Shown piece by piece: positions 11,999 to 25,642 of a stretch of 64,000 nucleotides of DNA. The translations under genes were made by a program, and so were the position numbers. The first letter of the stretch is position 1. The number at the start of each line of letters is the position of its first letter. Origin of the DNA: Macrotrachela quadricornifera (lineage: Eukaryota; Rotifera; Eurotatoria; Philodinida; Philodinidae). The stretch is from positions 1 to 64,000 of the forward strand of contig JAJEKB010021604.1 in NCBI GenBank assembly GCA_022393335.1, given 5' to 3'. The notes below the pieces were generated by a model. That model was not told the origin of the DNA. It saw only the letters and a program-made list of their open reading frames with translations, and did no database searches.

Positions 11999-14900
11999 AG
12001 AATAATACTTAGAATGATGAGAGATTTCTAGATCAAAATTAAAGTTATTTTATAATAATAGAAACCATATAAGTCGTGTTATTAGAATGAAGAAAAGGAA
12101 AAAGATACAGAAAGTAATTACATCTTTGAAACCATATTCAACTATGCTTTTATCTGTATATTTAATATTAAAGTGTTTTAGATACCTCAGAAATGTAACT
12201 ATGAAAAACAGAATATCTTGTTTTTATAAAATAATGATCTATAGAAATAGTTAATTACTGGTGTACGTATTTGTCTCCTTAGTTTTCAAGTTGAAAAAAA
12301 GGAAATGTAAAATTAATGAAACGATAAATTAAAAAAAACTCATATGTTAATCAATTATAATGAATTCTTCTCTTTTCTAACTCTATATATTACACAAGTG
12401 ATTCTAGGTGAATTTTTTTTTATTCTAAAGATTTTATTAATTCTTAAGCTTATACTATTTACATAAAACAATAATGTAATATAAACAAATGTACTAATAC
12501 TCAATGAAAATATTTTATCGATCAAATCCGATTAGAATTTTAAAATCCTTGAAGTATAAACAAAATTATAATTGAATTTTTTTTCTCAAATTATCATCAA
12601 ATGATACTCCAGAAAATAATGTAAAGAAAATTAAAATTTTTCGTAGAATAAACAGATTGATAATTTTAATCTTAATGTTGTCGTCTATAATATGATTATA
12701 ATTTCAATTTTTGCAGATGAATACATTCATTAATAATCTCAAATGAGATTATTGTATCAGACAAAACGTAATAAGACTAAACAAGATTTAGAATAAAGTA
12801 CTGAATGATGCATAATAAATGGCAAAAATTTACGTTTCATACTTTTATTGAAAAGAAAAACGAAAATATACAAGCACAAGATAAAGTATTTTTTAATATA
12901 GACCAACAGTTAAATATATTACAAGTAATTACAGAAGAAAGGCAAAATGATGATTCATTCTAAACTTTGTCTAGTCTTGTTAGTTTCTATCTAATATAAA
13001 AAAAAAGAGATTTTTTTTATCAGTTAAAATCAATAAAACTATCTGTAGCATTTATTATTAATATTACATACTTACTAAAATCTTAATCTAGTCCAAATGT
13101 AAGATGATTTCTACCCCAGTTATGATTACTGATCTAGTGTGGCAAGCTATTTTACTTACAAAAGTTTGAAGTGTTAATCTGTGGTATTAAGAACTAATTT
13201 TTTCAGTAAATCTTAATTTTTATATCTCTACATAGTAAATAGCTATTATTCATCAGACGACAATTTCCTATTTCCTGAAAATTTAATTGAAATGACTATG
13301 AAATAATTTTAAAGAAGTTTCGTTCAAAATTCAGAAAAATAATTATAAAAAATTTATTTTAGCATGAAGATGATTTGGTCATAGTTTATGAGAATAAAGG
13401 TTAAAACAACACAATTAGAAGTATTCTTTATCAGAATACTACAGGATCCAAAATACACTCCTAAGAAGCATATAATGCGTTTGAAATTGTTATTTGGTTG
13501 CCTTAATTGACAATAAAATATTTTGTTCTCGCGTTTGATCATGATTTTAAGCATATGATCTCGTAAATGACTATTCGCAATGTTATCCATCTATGCCATT
13601 ATATATACCCTTGCACTATCTATAGACCTAATCTATTGTACACTAATATTAGAAGTAAGTGACTTATTATTATTATTATACAATTATCTACATCCTTCAT
13701 AGGATAACAGTTTTTCTTATAATAAAGCTATATATATTATAAGTCTATTTTGGCAACAAATCAATTTAGATAAAGTATATACATTCACTTCCATTTGACA
13801 TTGGATTTCATTGAATCACAAAATTCATTTTAGTAGGGAGATATATCAGATAAAAATGATTCTCTTGAACTACTTTAAGGTCAGTAAGAGATATTTTCAT
13901 TTATATGGTGCTTCTATATTAAAAAGAATCTTGCTGCAATGTAAATTTTCTAGAAATAGCAATTTAGCATGCTGTCCTATAACTAACATTCAAAAACTTT
14001 TCCAAGTCAACTTTAAAGATTCGTTTATAAGTTTAACTTCGACTTCAAATTATAATTTTTCATCTTATTTATTAGTTGTTGATATGAGTATTATATTCAT
14101 TATTGCACGAATAATAATTTTTACATAACTACGTATTTATTTAATGAAAATTAAAGTTATTTTAGTAATGTAATTAAACTGAAATAATTTCTTGGATTTA
14201 ATGATAAATTTTATTTGATATTGGTCGGATAACAATATGTAATGATGGAAAATGTATACATAAATATGACACTCTTATAAAGTCTAATGCATTGTTTAAC
14301 TATTTAACATAGAAATTTGTCTTAAATCGTTAATATATGGATAAATATTGTATCAAAATAAATTAAAGAAATATTATAATTTAAAATCAGACTATAGTAT
14401 TATCCAATATATTTCTTTTCAAAGCCAATGATTTGTCTTTGATATATTTATATAGACTTTTTCAAAAAAAAGAAAAAAGCTGAAGTCGAATCTATTTTTG
14501 AATATAAAATAGATCGATGACTGGGATTTTCTAGTGTAAATCGACTACTTATTATCTACCGGTTATAAGTAGAACCATAACAGTACAGACACTAATAAGC
14601 TGTTTGATGATATGAGAATGAATTATTCTGATATTTTATAAAGTTCATATCTCGATTCCTCAAACCTTTGATCAAACTTTAACCTTTTCCTGAGTACATG
14701 CTTTTTGATCCCACATCCGCTGATTGATTATTATATCTAAGTCAACAAAGATCTACATATACAAGCATCTGTTCTTGAAGTAAGATATTCATCTTTTTAG
14801 GTTTGACGATGATAATTGATGGATCTATTATCTATCATTATTAATTAGTGGAATTAGTTTTCTAATATAACTTTAGGTTGAGTTCATTTAGAAAGTGTTC

Positions 14901-15048
14901 ACCAACTAAAATCTCGTTTTAAGAATAGTTTTCTTTTTCATTACAAAAAAAAATATATCACTGAATAATTTTTATTATTGAAAGATAAAAGTAAAATAAA
15001 TACAATACAACATAATATTTAATCATATGTTTTTGTTTCTTTTCATAA
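11999..15048. other. AT-rich intergenic between the two receptor genes
   Basis: Very AT-rich. Short frames at 13354-13590 (minus) and 13811-14128 (plus) lack recognisable motifs, have low-complexity content and are not called as genes. No transposon ends were found. Confidence 0.5.
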
Positions 15049-16035
15049 TTATTGAGATTGATTTATTGATTTTAGTGTTTGTCGATGAATAAATTTAATA
15101 GATGAATTATTTACAGGCATAACACGATTTCTTTGAAAATATTTAATCATTAATTTTTGAAAAACTTTTCTTACATCACTTGACATATATAAATAAATAT
15201 AAAATGTTGTTACAAATGTAATATGATAAAGTAAACGAATTATTTGAGTAATTAAATGTTCAATAGATTTTCTAAGAATAGTTTTTTGTATTTTACTTGT
15301 TATATCTTGATAAATACTTTCAATACCAAATGGTATACCAAATATAGATAAAACAATAAGTTGAGGAATAAGCATACGACGAATTTGTCGTGTTAAACGA
15401 TCATGATGATTTGAAAAACAAGTTGAACGAAGATTTCGAATAGTTCCTAATGTAAATATTGTTATTAAAGTAATTGGACCAATAATAAAAACTAATGGTG
15501 ATAATAAATAACTATGAAATATTTTATATAAACCATCTGTTAAAACACAAACATTATTAATACTATGACTAAAAAAAATCATTGGAAAATAAATAATTGA
15601 CCAAAATATAATAGTAACAATAATAGCTAATCGAACTGTTTTCATTGAATTCCATCGATGTCGAAAAACTGCATTACGACATGTACTTGCATATTGATCA
15701 AATGATGCCCAACATGGAAATGAAACAGCTGATACTGTTGTTACATAAAATAAATAATTACGTTCTCGACAAGCAATATCATTTGTATTAAATAGACCTA
15801 AACCAAATCCATCAATAAGTATACTTTGAAAATAAATTGTTGGAAGATGTATTGCTGTTATAATTGCACCTGCTAATAAATAAGTTATTGTGGAATTTCG
15901 ACGAAATGAATGTTGTCCTGTAAATACAATTATTGTTAATAAAGCTCCAATGATACCTAAACTAATCATTGGTATAGCAAGAAGATAATTAAGCCAACGT
16001 GATATTGTATTTATTGTTATTACTGCAGTTGACAT
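15049..16035 (-). CDS. Orphan rhodopsin-like 7TM receptor
   Basis: A single exon of 328 residues with seven hydrophobic segments: about 15-40 (WLNYLLAIPMISLGIIGALL), 49-71, 92-117, 131-153, 172-197, 222-245 and 263-290. TM3 ends in FDQYASTCR, in the place of the class A DRY motif, so the arginine at the third position is replaced. An extracellular Cys (ACRERN) and a loop Cys (NNVCVLTDG) could form the usual disulfide. The NPxxY motif of TM7 is missing; TFYIYLYMSSDVRKVF occupies that place, with a short basic tail after it. Such DRY-variant receptors form large lineage-specific families in rotifers, often assumed to be chemosensory or peptide receptors. The ligand is unknown. The start is chosen by alignment with the paralogue at 11.3-12.0 kb. 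Confidence 0.85.
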   Translation of the reverse strand: MSTAVITINTISRWLNYLLAIPMISLGIIGALLTIIVFTGQHSFRRNSTITYLLAGAIITAIHLPTIYFQSILIDGFGLGLFNTNDIACRERNYLFYVTTVSAVSFPCWASFDQYASTCRNAVFRHRWNSMKTVRLAIIVTIIFWSIIYFPMIFFSHSINNVCVLTDGLYKIFHSYLLSPLVFIIGPITLITIFTLGTIRNLRSTCFSNHHDRLTRQIRRMLIPQLIVLSIFGIPFGIESIYQDITSKIQKTILRKSIEHLITQIIRLLYHITFVTTFYIYLYMSSDVRKVFQKLMIKYFQRNRVMPVNNSSIKFIHRQTLKSINQSQ

Positions 16036-19000
16036 CTTCGTTGAATAACACTTTGATATTTGTTTCTAATATGATACTAGATTAACTTTTTTTTGTCTAG
16101 TGAACAATCAAATAAAAATAATAATGATATAGGTTAAAAAAAAGCAAATGTGGGATTATCGAATATATATATATATAATAATAAAAAGAAGAAGGTATAA
16201 TTATAATAACTGATTACTAAAAATTAAAGATAAAAATTAATTTCTAATCATAGAAAATCTATCAAATATATAATTATTATTAACAATATGATAGCAAATA
16301 ATACTTTGTCTTTTATAAGAATTTCCTTCAATCTTTCCAAAAATAGTTGATTAACTATAAACTTTATTATGTAAAGGAATGAATCTTATTTTCTATATAA
16401 TTTATAAAGAGAGCAATAAGTAAAAATATCATTAAACTGTGTAATCATGTTTTTTGCGTAGACATTTTATCATATATCTTATGCTATATTTAAATGAATA
16501 AAATAGTTGACATATGAATTAAAAAGTTATAAAAAACTTAAATAATATCATAGAAGAGACAATTTTGAAATAAAAATAAAGTAATAGATTGTTAACTTAT
16601 TTTCCTTTGAAGTATTTCAAATAAAAGACTAGAAAAATTCGTAGTCGTATTATAAAATAGTTGTTTCTAGCTAAAAGAATCAAAATTCTCCTAAAATGTT
16701 CACCTTCATCACTGTTGTTATAGATGATCTATACATACAATACAAATCTTTGGTCATTATCCGATTCAATATTGAACCATATTTCCAAACTACAGCAATC
16801 CACAGCTAAATTTTAAAGATAATGTAAATCTTGAAAATTGAAACTATTATCAACAAAAAACAAAATTAATTCACTAATTCAGTCTATAACTAAAGAAGAG
16901 ATGTAAATATCCAATAATAATTAAAGTAAAGAATACAAATACACAATTACTTGATTGAACTATTAAATTAAAGATTGATAACCAAATTGGTCTTCTATGG
17001 TTTCTATCAAGATCTACTACACAATCATATTAAACATTTTTCATTTAATAAAATAAATTGAACGAAATTAACTTATTCATTTATAGAGAGTGTTAATAGA
17101 ATAATTGCAAGAAAATAATAAGTGGTATAATTTTGTATTTTTTCGACGTTTCGAACATCTTAGTGTTCATTATCAAGACATATCCACGTACTGTTGATGA
17201 ACTACGAGTACTTCAATAACCAATTTTTAATATTTTTGAAGCTCTTTTTAAACCATGAGATAATATCTTTGGACGTTTTGGTATGAATCTACTATCAGAA
17301 TTATACAAACAAAAGCAGTCGAAAGAAATAACATATAAGAATTGTTTAAAGATGAAAGTGATATGAAAACAATAGTAGAAAACTATTCATCTTATCCTCT
17401 TTCATCAGTATGAACAACATTCGTTATTGTTGTTGTGTCATGATTAAGTTACCTTTGAAAAAATTTCTCCATATTGTCTTCAAGTAATTTCAATTTGAAT
17501 GTGTAATTAGATTACAAAATTTGGCACAGGATAGTCATATTGATTAAGCAATGTATTGAATAATAAAAGGAGTAAAGGAAAAAAAAATACATAGATGCAG
17601 TCACTAAAAGACCTGGAAAATTGAAAGTGTGTGCATTTAGTTCCCGATCAATGTAGATCGCCAGTGAAATTCGCATCTCAATTGCTTGAGATACAAAAGA
17701 ATTATAATGAATGTGGACTGTTTTCATTGTGAATTTCATAACTTAGGGGGTGAAAAACTGTTTGAACCCTGATTTTCCTCATTTTGTAGCTCTATACCTT
17801 GGCTATCTTTTGTTATATAAGGTAGAATTTCATGAAAATTTGACCGATTAACTTGAAATTTAGAGAATATACTGTCCTACAATTAGTTATTGTTTAAATA
17901 TTGCACACCATGGAATTACGTATTTCACGAAAGAAACAATGAACAAGTCTTACGAAGCGCATTCTTTACGCAAAGTTTTAAGTTAAAACTTGGAAGTCAA
18001 CTTTCAACGTAATATGAGAGAGAGTTACAAAATTTTATAGAGAACTTCAGTGAAGAATCTATTTCTCAGTTCTCTGTCTACTGTGTACCAGAGGAGGAGG
18101 AGAAACAGGGTTATCTATAAGTCTTTATTTCCCTACGATTAATGGCAACAACTATATCGTGTTTCAAATTTTAATTCGATTAGAATTGCATCAACAACTT
18201 TTTATCCATTATATTCATTTTATTGATACTATAGATGTTTAGGAGCGCTTCTTTTATTCTCATAAATTCAATCACCTTCTGATGTTCCTTGCCACTAATT
18301 TATATTTACATATGCATACACATACAAAATTTTCTTTCTCTGATATTTTCTTATACACTCTCGTGGTTGCATGTGCAGAATGTGTAAAGAAAGAAGAAAT
18401 TAATTGAAACAAAGACAGTTGTTAGACCATACATAATTTGTTATTACAATGCTTGTATGACAGAATAGGTCTTATAATTATTCGTCGCTCTAGTATATTT
18501 CTTCTTCTTTCTCTTATTCAGTATCATTCAAAGCTTTCGATACACTAGTAACTAAAATAGTATACTGCTACATCGATCAATGTGCCAAACACAATAGAAA
18601 ACAAAGAAAGAAAAATATACAAGAGTAACGGTTGATGATAATACTAGTTCTGATATAGTATCCTTCTATATTTATATCTGTCTACATCTCTTTGTTTTTT
18701 CTTTGTGTTACTATTACTAACAATTCATTAGTGGATATTTTGTTGATTACAGCTCTAACAAAACAAGGTAAAAAACGTGTTTAAAATCTATTTTTTCTTT
18801 TGCTATTCATATCAAATCTAAAAGTTAAAATCCATTATTGAAGATATATTCAGATATTCTCCTATTTAATTATTCGGTTGTAGTATTCAGTAATACAGGT
18901 TACATAATTAAATACTCGGTTGCTCAACTATTTAACCATTAGTGACTTCTTCGAATATCCGCGTATTCACTGTGCTAGTTCCGATAATCAGATATTCACT

Positions 19001-19168
19001 TATTTTTTCTATCACTATCATCAAATGAGAAATTGTGTCTGTGATTTCGTGACATCGTCAACGAAGAAGACGTTCTACGAATATTTGAACTCAATAATTA
19101 AATAGTTCGATATCTAAATATATGATGAAATATTCAAAAATTAAATTCAATTTTAAAGTCTGATATAG
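16036..19168. other. AT-rich intergenic; one dispersed repeat copy
   Basis: No supported gene. About 18119-18190 (CCCTACGATTAATGGCAACA and TATATCGTGTTTCA) has a diverged copy at 36863-36930, so it belongs to a dispersed repeat. A block at about 17130-17190 (TCGACGTTTCGAACATC ... ATTATCAAGACA) looks like the tail of a transposable element, but its family is not assigned. Short frames at 17512-17739 and 18920-19105 are not convincing. Confidence 0.45.
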
Positions 19169-22100
19169 ATGCAAATTTCACTCATTTTACTATTGGCATT
19201 CAAATGGTTGATCGTGGCTAATTGTTCCGAGATTTCTGAAGATGCCAGAAACTTAAAGTGGTCACTTACTGATGAATATTTTATATATGCTTCCGATTAT
19301 ACTCAAGTGTATTCTCTATATATCACGTCGAAAGATGAAATGTATCGAATGTCCTATCCATACTCAGAACTTACTATTTATAATCTTTGTGCTTTGGCGA
19401 AGAAACCAAACGACAATACTTTTGCATTTATGCAAATCGCCAAGAATAAAACATCGAATGATATCGTACTTAGTCGAGTTACTTTTAACTTTCCTCTCGA
19501 TTTGAATTCGACAGAATATCTGAGCAGCTCTAATATGCTGAATAAACCTGACATGAATCATTTGTGGATACAGAAAAATGATCATCAAGAATACATATTT
19601 TTGAAAGTTAATCCACAAGAAAAATATGTTTACGCCTTAGCTGCTTCATTTTTCCTTTCTTATGATTTATCAACAAATAAACTCCATCATTTTAAATCAC
19701 GTAATAAAACATATTCTTCGAAAAACCCAAATGCACAATTTATCGAGTATGCATTCGATATAACAAATGAATGGGCTGTCATAGCTACTTTTAGAATACA
19801 TTCTGAATATGGCTATCCGTTCTTTATTGTCTGCTCTCTTTCAAAGTTAACTTCATGTAACGTTACGAAGTACTTTGGAGATACGAGAGTGAAAAAATCT
19901 GAAGTACTTGTCTATAGTCCACGTTATGGTATGTCAGCTTCGATCAATCCTTCAGGAACATTAATAGCTATTGGATTTAGCTATGAAGACATAGTGATAA
20001 TTTATCACATGCTTGATAAGAATATCACCGAGCTTCGATATCAGAGCTCAATAAACATGAACACAAGTAAAATGGGTTTTGGACGTTCAGTTGCTTGGCT
20101 TGATGATCAAGGTACACTCGCTGTACTTGTGGATAAGTCGAAATTTCACATCTGGTCTCAATCGGAAATACATGTATACAAAAATATCTCGACTAATCAT
20201 TGGATTATTCGTGTTCAACCCGACTTTATTCTTCCTAATAATCAACAAACATTTATGCTACCTTACCTTGGTCCCTATTCTCATTTCACTATTCTCGCAC
20301 GATCAAATAACTTATTAATCATCAATGGCCGCTTTATTAGTCTTTATATTCCATCCGCTGATGCGGGTTACTGTGCAAGTAATAATACTGAAAAACCGAA
20401 CTCTCCATTTTGGATTATGAAATCGACACCGTGCATAAGTGGTACATACAAAAATATATCTGGCATTGGTCCTTGTACACCCTGTCCATCAGGGACTAAA
20501 AATCCAGGTGGTTATCCAGCGGCTCAGTGCCAAACTTGTAAACCGGAATCGTTTTGTCCACTAGGCTCTAGTGATGAAGTTAATCTCGATGATTTTAAGT
20601 CGCACAATGAAACATTTGACTATTTTGATCTTGATATAGACGATTATGATGATATTTTGATGCTCAACTTGTTACCTAATCGTTGGACCATGTCATCTCA
20701 TTGTATCATGATCTCACCACTATTCTGGGCTCTTCTAGTCACAGTAATCTGCTTTGTTCTGTGGTTCATTATGCTAATTATTAAAAAGCGACCGATAACT
20801 GCACTCAATATTCATCGTCAAGGAACAAAACGTGTTCTTAAGCAAATCGACATTATCAGTGAAGGAGAACGATGGATTGGTGGTTTAATATCACTGGTCA
20901 TTTTTACTATTATCATATATTATTGCTGGTTTGCCTACCATTATCTTCATTCGTATGACAAATCAGAAGATATAGCAAACAGATCGTGCAAAAATCTGCA
21001 GGAAACAAATATAAAACGTGATGTTCCTCTCTATCGATCTTCAAAGGAAGCAAAAGTCGATAAATGGTTGATTTTTGATATGCTCGATGAACAACCATTT
21101 CAAATGACCGTCGATTTAATAAACACTAGAGCTGAGTGTGATAATATTAATATTCAACTTATAAGAGACAATGTCTTTCCTCAACAAATAAAGAAAATTA
21201 GTTGCAGTCTTTCAGGACAAAACATTACCGGCTCATTCAGTTTCAATCTATCTAGTCATACTTCTACTGTTAAAGTTAATATGAAGGGCGTTCATTTCAT
21301 TGGAGCTCTTCGCCTTTGTTTGCATGGATTATCAAGTGAACCTCGAAAGACTCAAGGAGTAGTTCACACACTACACGTTCTTGATACATGCACTCGTTTT
21401 GATATGAAAAATCAAACTATTGGACGCTCGACCAAGTTTATTGTAGAACTTGTGAAAGTGATCAATATCATAGAGTCACTTGACAATGATGATGGAATAG
21501 TACTTTATACTGGTAGATGGCAACCAAATGTAGACTACATCAATAGTCTCTCAACTCCTCTCGACTTTGAAGTACGTGAACAGTACCTACAATATATGTC
21601 ATATGAAACGACATTTACCATTCAGTTCAATGAGCAGTCTTATTTTGTTCAGTATCATCAATCACCGAACATACGTCGTGCGGCACTTGTTTTCCGTACG
21701 CTTCTCTTTATTTTATCACTCCTCGACGTTGTTGCTTTGCTATTTGTTCTTTATAAACTCTGGTGTCAGCCCCTTCTTAAACGTCATCTACTATCTCGTC
21801 ACGATCCTCTTGAACACAAATGCCAACCAAGTCAAACAGTGACAACTATTAACGTAAGTCACTTTTCTTTGACATTTTATGTATTAAATTCTACGGCTTC
21901 ATGATAGGTTCCGCTGCATATCTATCTTTCTGTTCTTAAAAAAAAGCAAATTAGTATATTTCGAGGAATTCGATGTATAAAGCAAACGAATCATTTTTTT
22001 GAAATGCTTCAAGAATATCACAATTTTACATATAGCACATTATTTGTTATGTATAAAGTGTCATGCACAACCATATTTATCTCATTGTTTCATTTTTTCG

Positions 22101-23592
22101 CCAATCTAAAGTTAGTTAGCCACCTGTTAATTTCTATACAAGATAAAGTTGAGTATTTTTATTTTTCATTCACAACATTTGATGAAAAGCTTCAATCTAA
22201 ACGTAGACCTTAAATCTATACAAAACATTGTATCGAATAATATATGTTTTGTTTTGTCGTGAAACCTTCTAACTTTTCTATGACTATTCTATAGTTGAAA
22301 TCTTATAATCAAAATAGAGAATTCCAAATTTTAAAAGTCATGAGAAAATACACAATATTTGAAGCAGATGATGGTGCTATGTGTAATGCATATTTTTTTA
22401 TTCCTAACTCTTTTCAATCTTTCTTCACAGCCACCGTCACAACTCACTGCAGACGATGCAAATGTTCAATCGACTCAAAACTTGAAACGAAACCTAGCAA
22501 CTAAGACCGAGCAAGACACTTCATCATTTCTGTCGGCTGGTAAGTGAAAAATTTTTGTGTCATTTAAGAATGTTTCTTCAAGACCATCCGAGATATCCGA
22601 TAACATACGACGATGTTTATTGAGAATTGAAATCAATGTAAGCAACCAATCGAATTGACTATTATATCATCAGAATAAAAAGACGGTTCCGTAAATCGTG
22701 CGGATCTTGTCGAAAGTTAATTTTGTGCATAATTTTAAGTTTTCCGCATCGGTGCAATTGACACTCTTACAGAGGATGCTTATTTTTAAAAGTTGTGCAG
22801 TATGTTCGTAAAACAAGAACATACTCCTTACACTTTATTGTGAGCTAAACAAAAATTTTTATTGAAAAACAAACAATATTTCAACTTGAGAATCAATTGA
22901 AAAACTCAACGAAGTAGTTCAGAAGATTTTCTTAACCGAAATTACAATAGGGATCTCGATGGACATTATAGTGTAAGGAAACAAAAGTTCTTAAAAAGTT
23001 AGAATCCAATGTTGTGAATGCCTTTGAGTTCTTCTATTCAAGTCGCAGACATTCGACATTTTTATTTAGAACCTAATTGTGTATGAAAATATTTATATTT
23101 TCCAGAGTTTTGTGATTTATAACGTCAAAATCTATATTCTATATACCAACCTTTATTTGACTATATATCATTCATATACAAAATTAGTTAGGATCTTGAG
23201 TTGTATAACATTTCATCAAAATTCAACATATTCATTGTTAATATTGTTGAAATATCCATCGATTTTTCCAATTTTTTTTTGTAACTCTAGAGATGAAAGG
23301 AATGATATTCTAGATGATAATCTAAACAAATCTAATTGACTTATTCTTATTAGCTCAACCTTTGTTTTCAGTGACGACGCTATCAACTACTGGAGCTGTT
23401 TACTCCTCCGATCATTTGGCCGTGGAAAATCCACATGAATACTACGACAAGCGGCTCGATATATATGGTGAGAAAATTGAGCGCCTTTCGAATGACGTTG
23501 TCATCATGAAAAATCAAAACGATGAATTAAATCGACAAATTATCTATCTCAAGCAATGTTTGGCCAACACTGGTCAAAATCAACAAAAATGA
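19169..23592 (+). CDS. Multi-pass membrane protein: large propeller-like ectodomain, Cys-rich module, coiled-coil tail
   Basis: Exons 19169-21853, 22431-22539 and 23372-23592 (AAC|GTAAGT...CACAG|CCA; GCTG|GTAAGT...TTTCAG|TG) give 1004 residues. Residues 1-19 form a signal peptide. Residues 20-395 are beta-rich with repeated short blade-like motifs (NPSGTLIAIGF; SVAWLDDQGTLAVLV), suggesting a WD40-like propeller. Residues about 400-470 hold a Cys-rich GCC2/GCC3 (ephrin-receptor-like) module (GPCTPCPSGTKNPGG). Transmembrane segments lie at about 514-538, 570-593 and 839-865. A second luminal domain with Cys and N-glycosylation sites lies between the last two. The cytoplasmic tail ends in a coiled coil (EKIERLSNDVVIMKNQNDEL) in the last exon. 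This architecture is not one I can name; a cell-surface receptor or adhesion role is inference. Signal peptide and splice frames support the model. Confidence 0.75.
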
Positions 23593-24544
23593 GACAATGA
23601 CGACGATACTAATTTCTTGTTCTCTCACAAGAAGAACTTTGATACAAAAAAAAACTTGTTGAGAAAGGCAAGTCGATTGATAAGAAGTATATTTATAGGT
23701 ATAAAGATAGATGCAACCTATCTAACAATCATTAGAGTCAGACATTGTTTATTTTCTTTTTCCCTTGGATAGAGATATCAGCTTAACATTAGTATTAGTA
23801 TTAATTTAATGCTAAGCTGATACGCCTATGCTTACATCCTTTATTTTTATATTTATTATGCTTATATAGTGGCGGCAAGACTATCTTTTTTCCCTCTCTC
23901 ATTTCGTTTCATAGCTTCGTCAGATAAGGTGAAAATTATTTTTTTGTGTAGAAGCTTAGATTACTTTCTTTATTATTCATAATATATAAATCCTCTTTGA
24001 ATTTCAACAATTTTAAAAATTCAATTATTCGTACTATATACAAGTTTCATGATCGCAAGTCTAGTGGAAGCTTTAACGCATGGTTTAATCTCAAGTATTT
24101 GAAAAGAAGCAAATCTTACTCAATTATTATGACAAATCTTTATGCACATAATTAATGATTTTCTTCACTCATCGAATATTTCATATTCTCATCACACTGT
24201 TTGAAGACAAAGTATCATTGCTTGAGTTTGGAAGTCTTCAGTCAGTGTTCATACATTTAAAAAAAGAATCTTACCGAAGAATTTCATAAGAAGATCGAGA
24301 TTAAGAATTATTAATAAAGATGAAAGATAGTATCGTTAACAGAACTGTTATGATGTGTAGGGTAGACTCTGAAAGAGAGATTCTATTTTCTATTTCGATA
24401 TTCCAACATTTCTCATAGATTTTATAGGAAAATGATGAATACATCGCAATAATTTATTTATAAAATGTCTTTACTATAAAATTGTCACTCGATGCGGAAT
24501 TTTAAAATAGAAAGACCTTATTAATAATTTTTCAAATGAAATCA
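23593..24544. other. Spacer between convergent genes
   Basis: Presumably the two 3' UTRs. An imperfect hairpin at about 23777-23823 (ATCAGCTTAACATTA ... TAATGCTAAGCTGAT) lies after the stop of the plus-strand gene. No coding content is seen. Confidence 0.45.
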
Positions 24545-25642
24545 TCACGTAGAATTAATCATTTTCGACATTTCATAACGACCAGTTGCTTGTAATAAAT
24601 GTTCATACCAATATTTAGCAAATACTTTTTGACTTGGCATTCCATTATAATTTAATGTTTGTAAATAGCTCATATTTAATTGATTCCAGTCATCGACTAC
24701 AATAATAGATTCATTATAAAATAAAGGATCTAAATATGATCGAAGAACAATTGGAACAGCACCCATTAACATTGCTTCCCATGTTCGATGACAATCTAAA
24801 CCATTACCAGGAGGTGATAGGACAAATTTAGTATTACCTATATCTTTCAAATAATCATCAAAAGATGTCAGTTTGCTTTGTGTTACATTAAATAAACGGT
24901 GTGCCCAATCAAGAGCTTTTGAACGTGCAGTCGGATTAGTTCCGACTTGAAAGTTAACAAACAAAAGCTTTGTTCTATTTTGAAATGGTTTTCGATACAT
25001 ATGAAGAGCTTTTTGAAGTGCATTAACATTCCCATGTGTCCATCGAGTATTTCCCATTCCAATAGGAATAGGAAACAATTTACTATGTTTAGCATCTGGA
25101 TTTTGAGTAAACCAAGCTAAAATTTTACTATCGTTCAGTACCCAATGGAACTCTTGTGTTGGTGTTGATACATCGCTATTATGAGTAATAAGTACGAATG
25201 GATGACGGATCTGTCCAAATATATTGTTAGTGAAAAACGGATTTAACATATCAGATTTAAGAAAGACAATATCTCCTCGTCCAATTTCCCAAATGCGATC
25301 AATCCATTTATTCACATCTGTTGTTTCATCAAAAATATGATCTGATAATGCACGAAATGTATCACCGCTTATAAATGGATAAGATGAATTTCTTTCTGTT
25401 GAAGCATGACGAAAAAATATTTGAAATGCAGACATACTAGTATCATTCGCAAGAGTATTCCATTGATCAGTCATCTTTGAGAGACTATTAGAAGTAATTT
25501 GTGTAGTAAATGCGATCATTCGATTCCCATATATAATACCAATATACTTATATATAATTGCAAATATTATACAACAGATCAATAGTGGAACAGCAAGTAC
25601 TGTCCGAGAACGTTTAGCGTTCATTAATAACTGGGATAGCAT
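24545..25642 (-). CDS. Exostosin-like (GT47-type) glycosyltransferase
   Basis: A single exon of 365 residues. Residues about 14-37 (VLAVPLLICCIIFAIIY) form one membrane anchor after a short basic tail, the type II topology of Golgi glycosyltransferases. The C-terminal half carries the exostosin-domain signature: a KLLFVNF strand, then KFVLSPPGNGLDCHRTWEAM, GAVPIVLRSYLDPLF and a VVDDWNQL block. The LSPPGNGLDCHRTWE motif is typical of the nucleotide-sugar-binding half of GT47 and of related exostosin-like proteins of algae and invertebrates. Several NxT/S sites suggest luminal N-glycosylation. At 365 residues it is much shorter than animal EXT1/EXT2, which also have a GT64 domain, so it is a single-domain enzyme. 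Acceptor and donor are unknown. It converges on the preceding plus-strand gene. Confidence 0.8.
   Translation of the reverse strand: MLSQLLMNAKRSRTVLAVPLLICCIIFAIIYKYIGIIYGNRMIAFTTQITSNSLSKMTDQWNTLANDTSMSAFQIFFRHASTERNSSYPFISGDTFRALSDHIFDETTDVNKWIDRIWEIGRGDIVFLKSDMLNPFFTNNIFGQIRHPFVLITHNSDVSTPTQEFHWVLNDSKILAWFTQNPDAKHSKLFPIPIGMGNTRWTHGNVNALQKALHMYRKPFQNRTKLLFVNFQVGTNPTARSKALDWAHRLFNVTQSKLTSFDDYLKDIGNTKFVLSPPGNGLDCHRTWEAMLMGAVPIVLRSYLDPLFYNESIIVVDDWNQLNMSYLQTLNYNGMPSQKVFAKYWYEHLLQATGRYEMSKMINST

Noticed and set aside
13811..14128. 105-codon plus-strand frame between the receptor genes
   Set aside because: Low-complexity I/F/S/N-rich content expected by chance in AT-rich DNA; no motif, splice partner or repeat support.
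17130..17190. Possible Penelope- or LINE-type 3' end (TCGACGTTTCGAACATC)
   Set aside because: The motif looks familiar from transposable-element tails, but no protein relic or boundaries support a family call.
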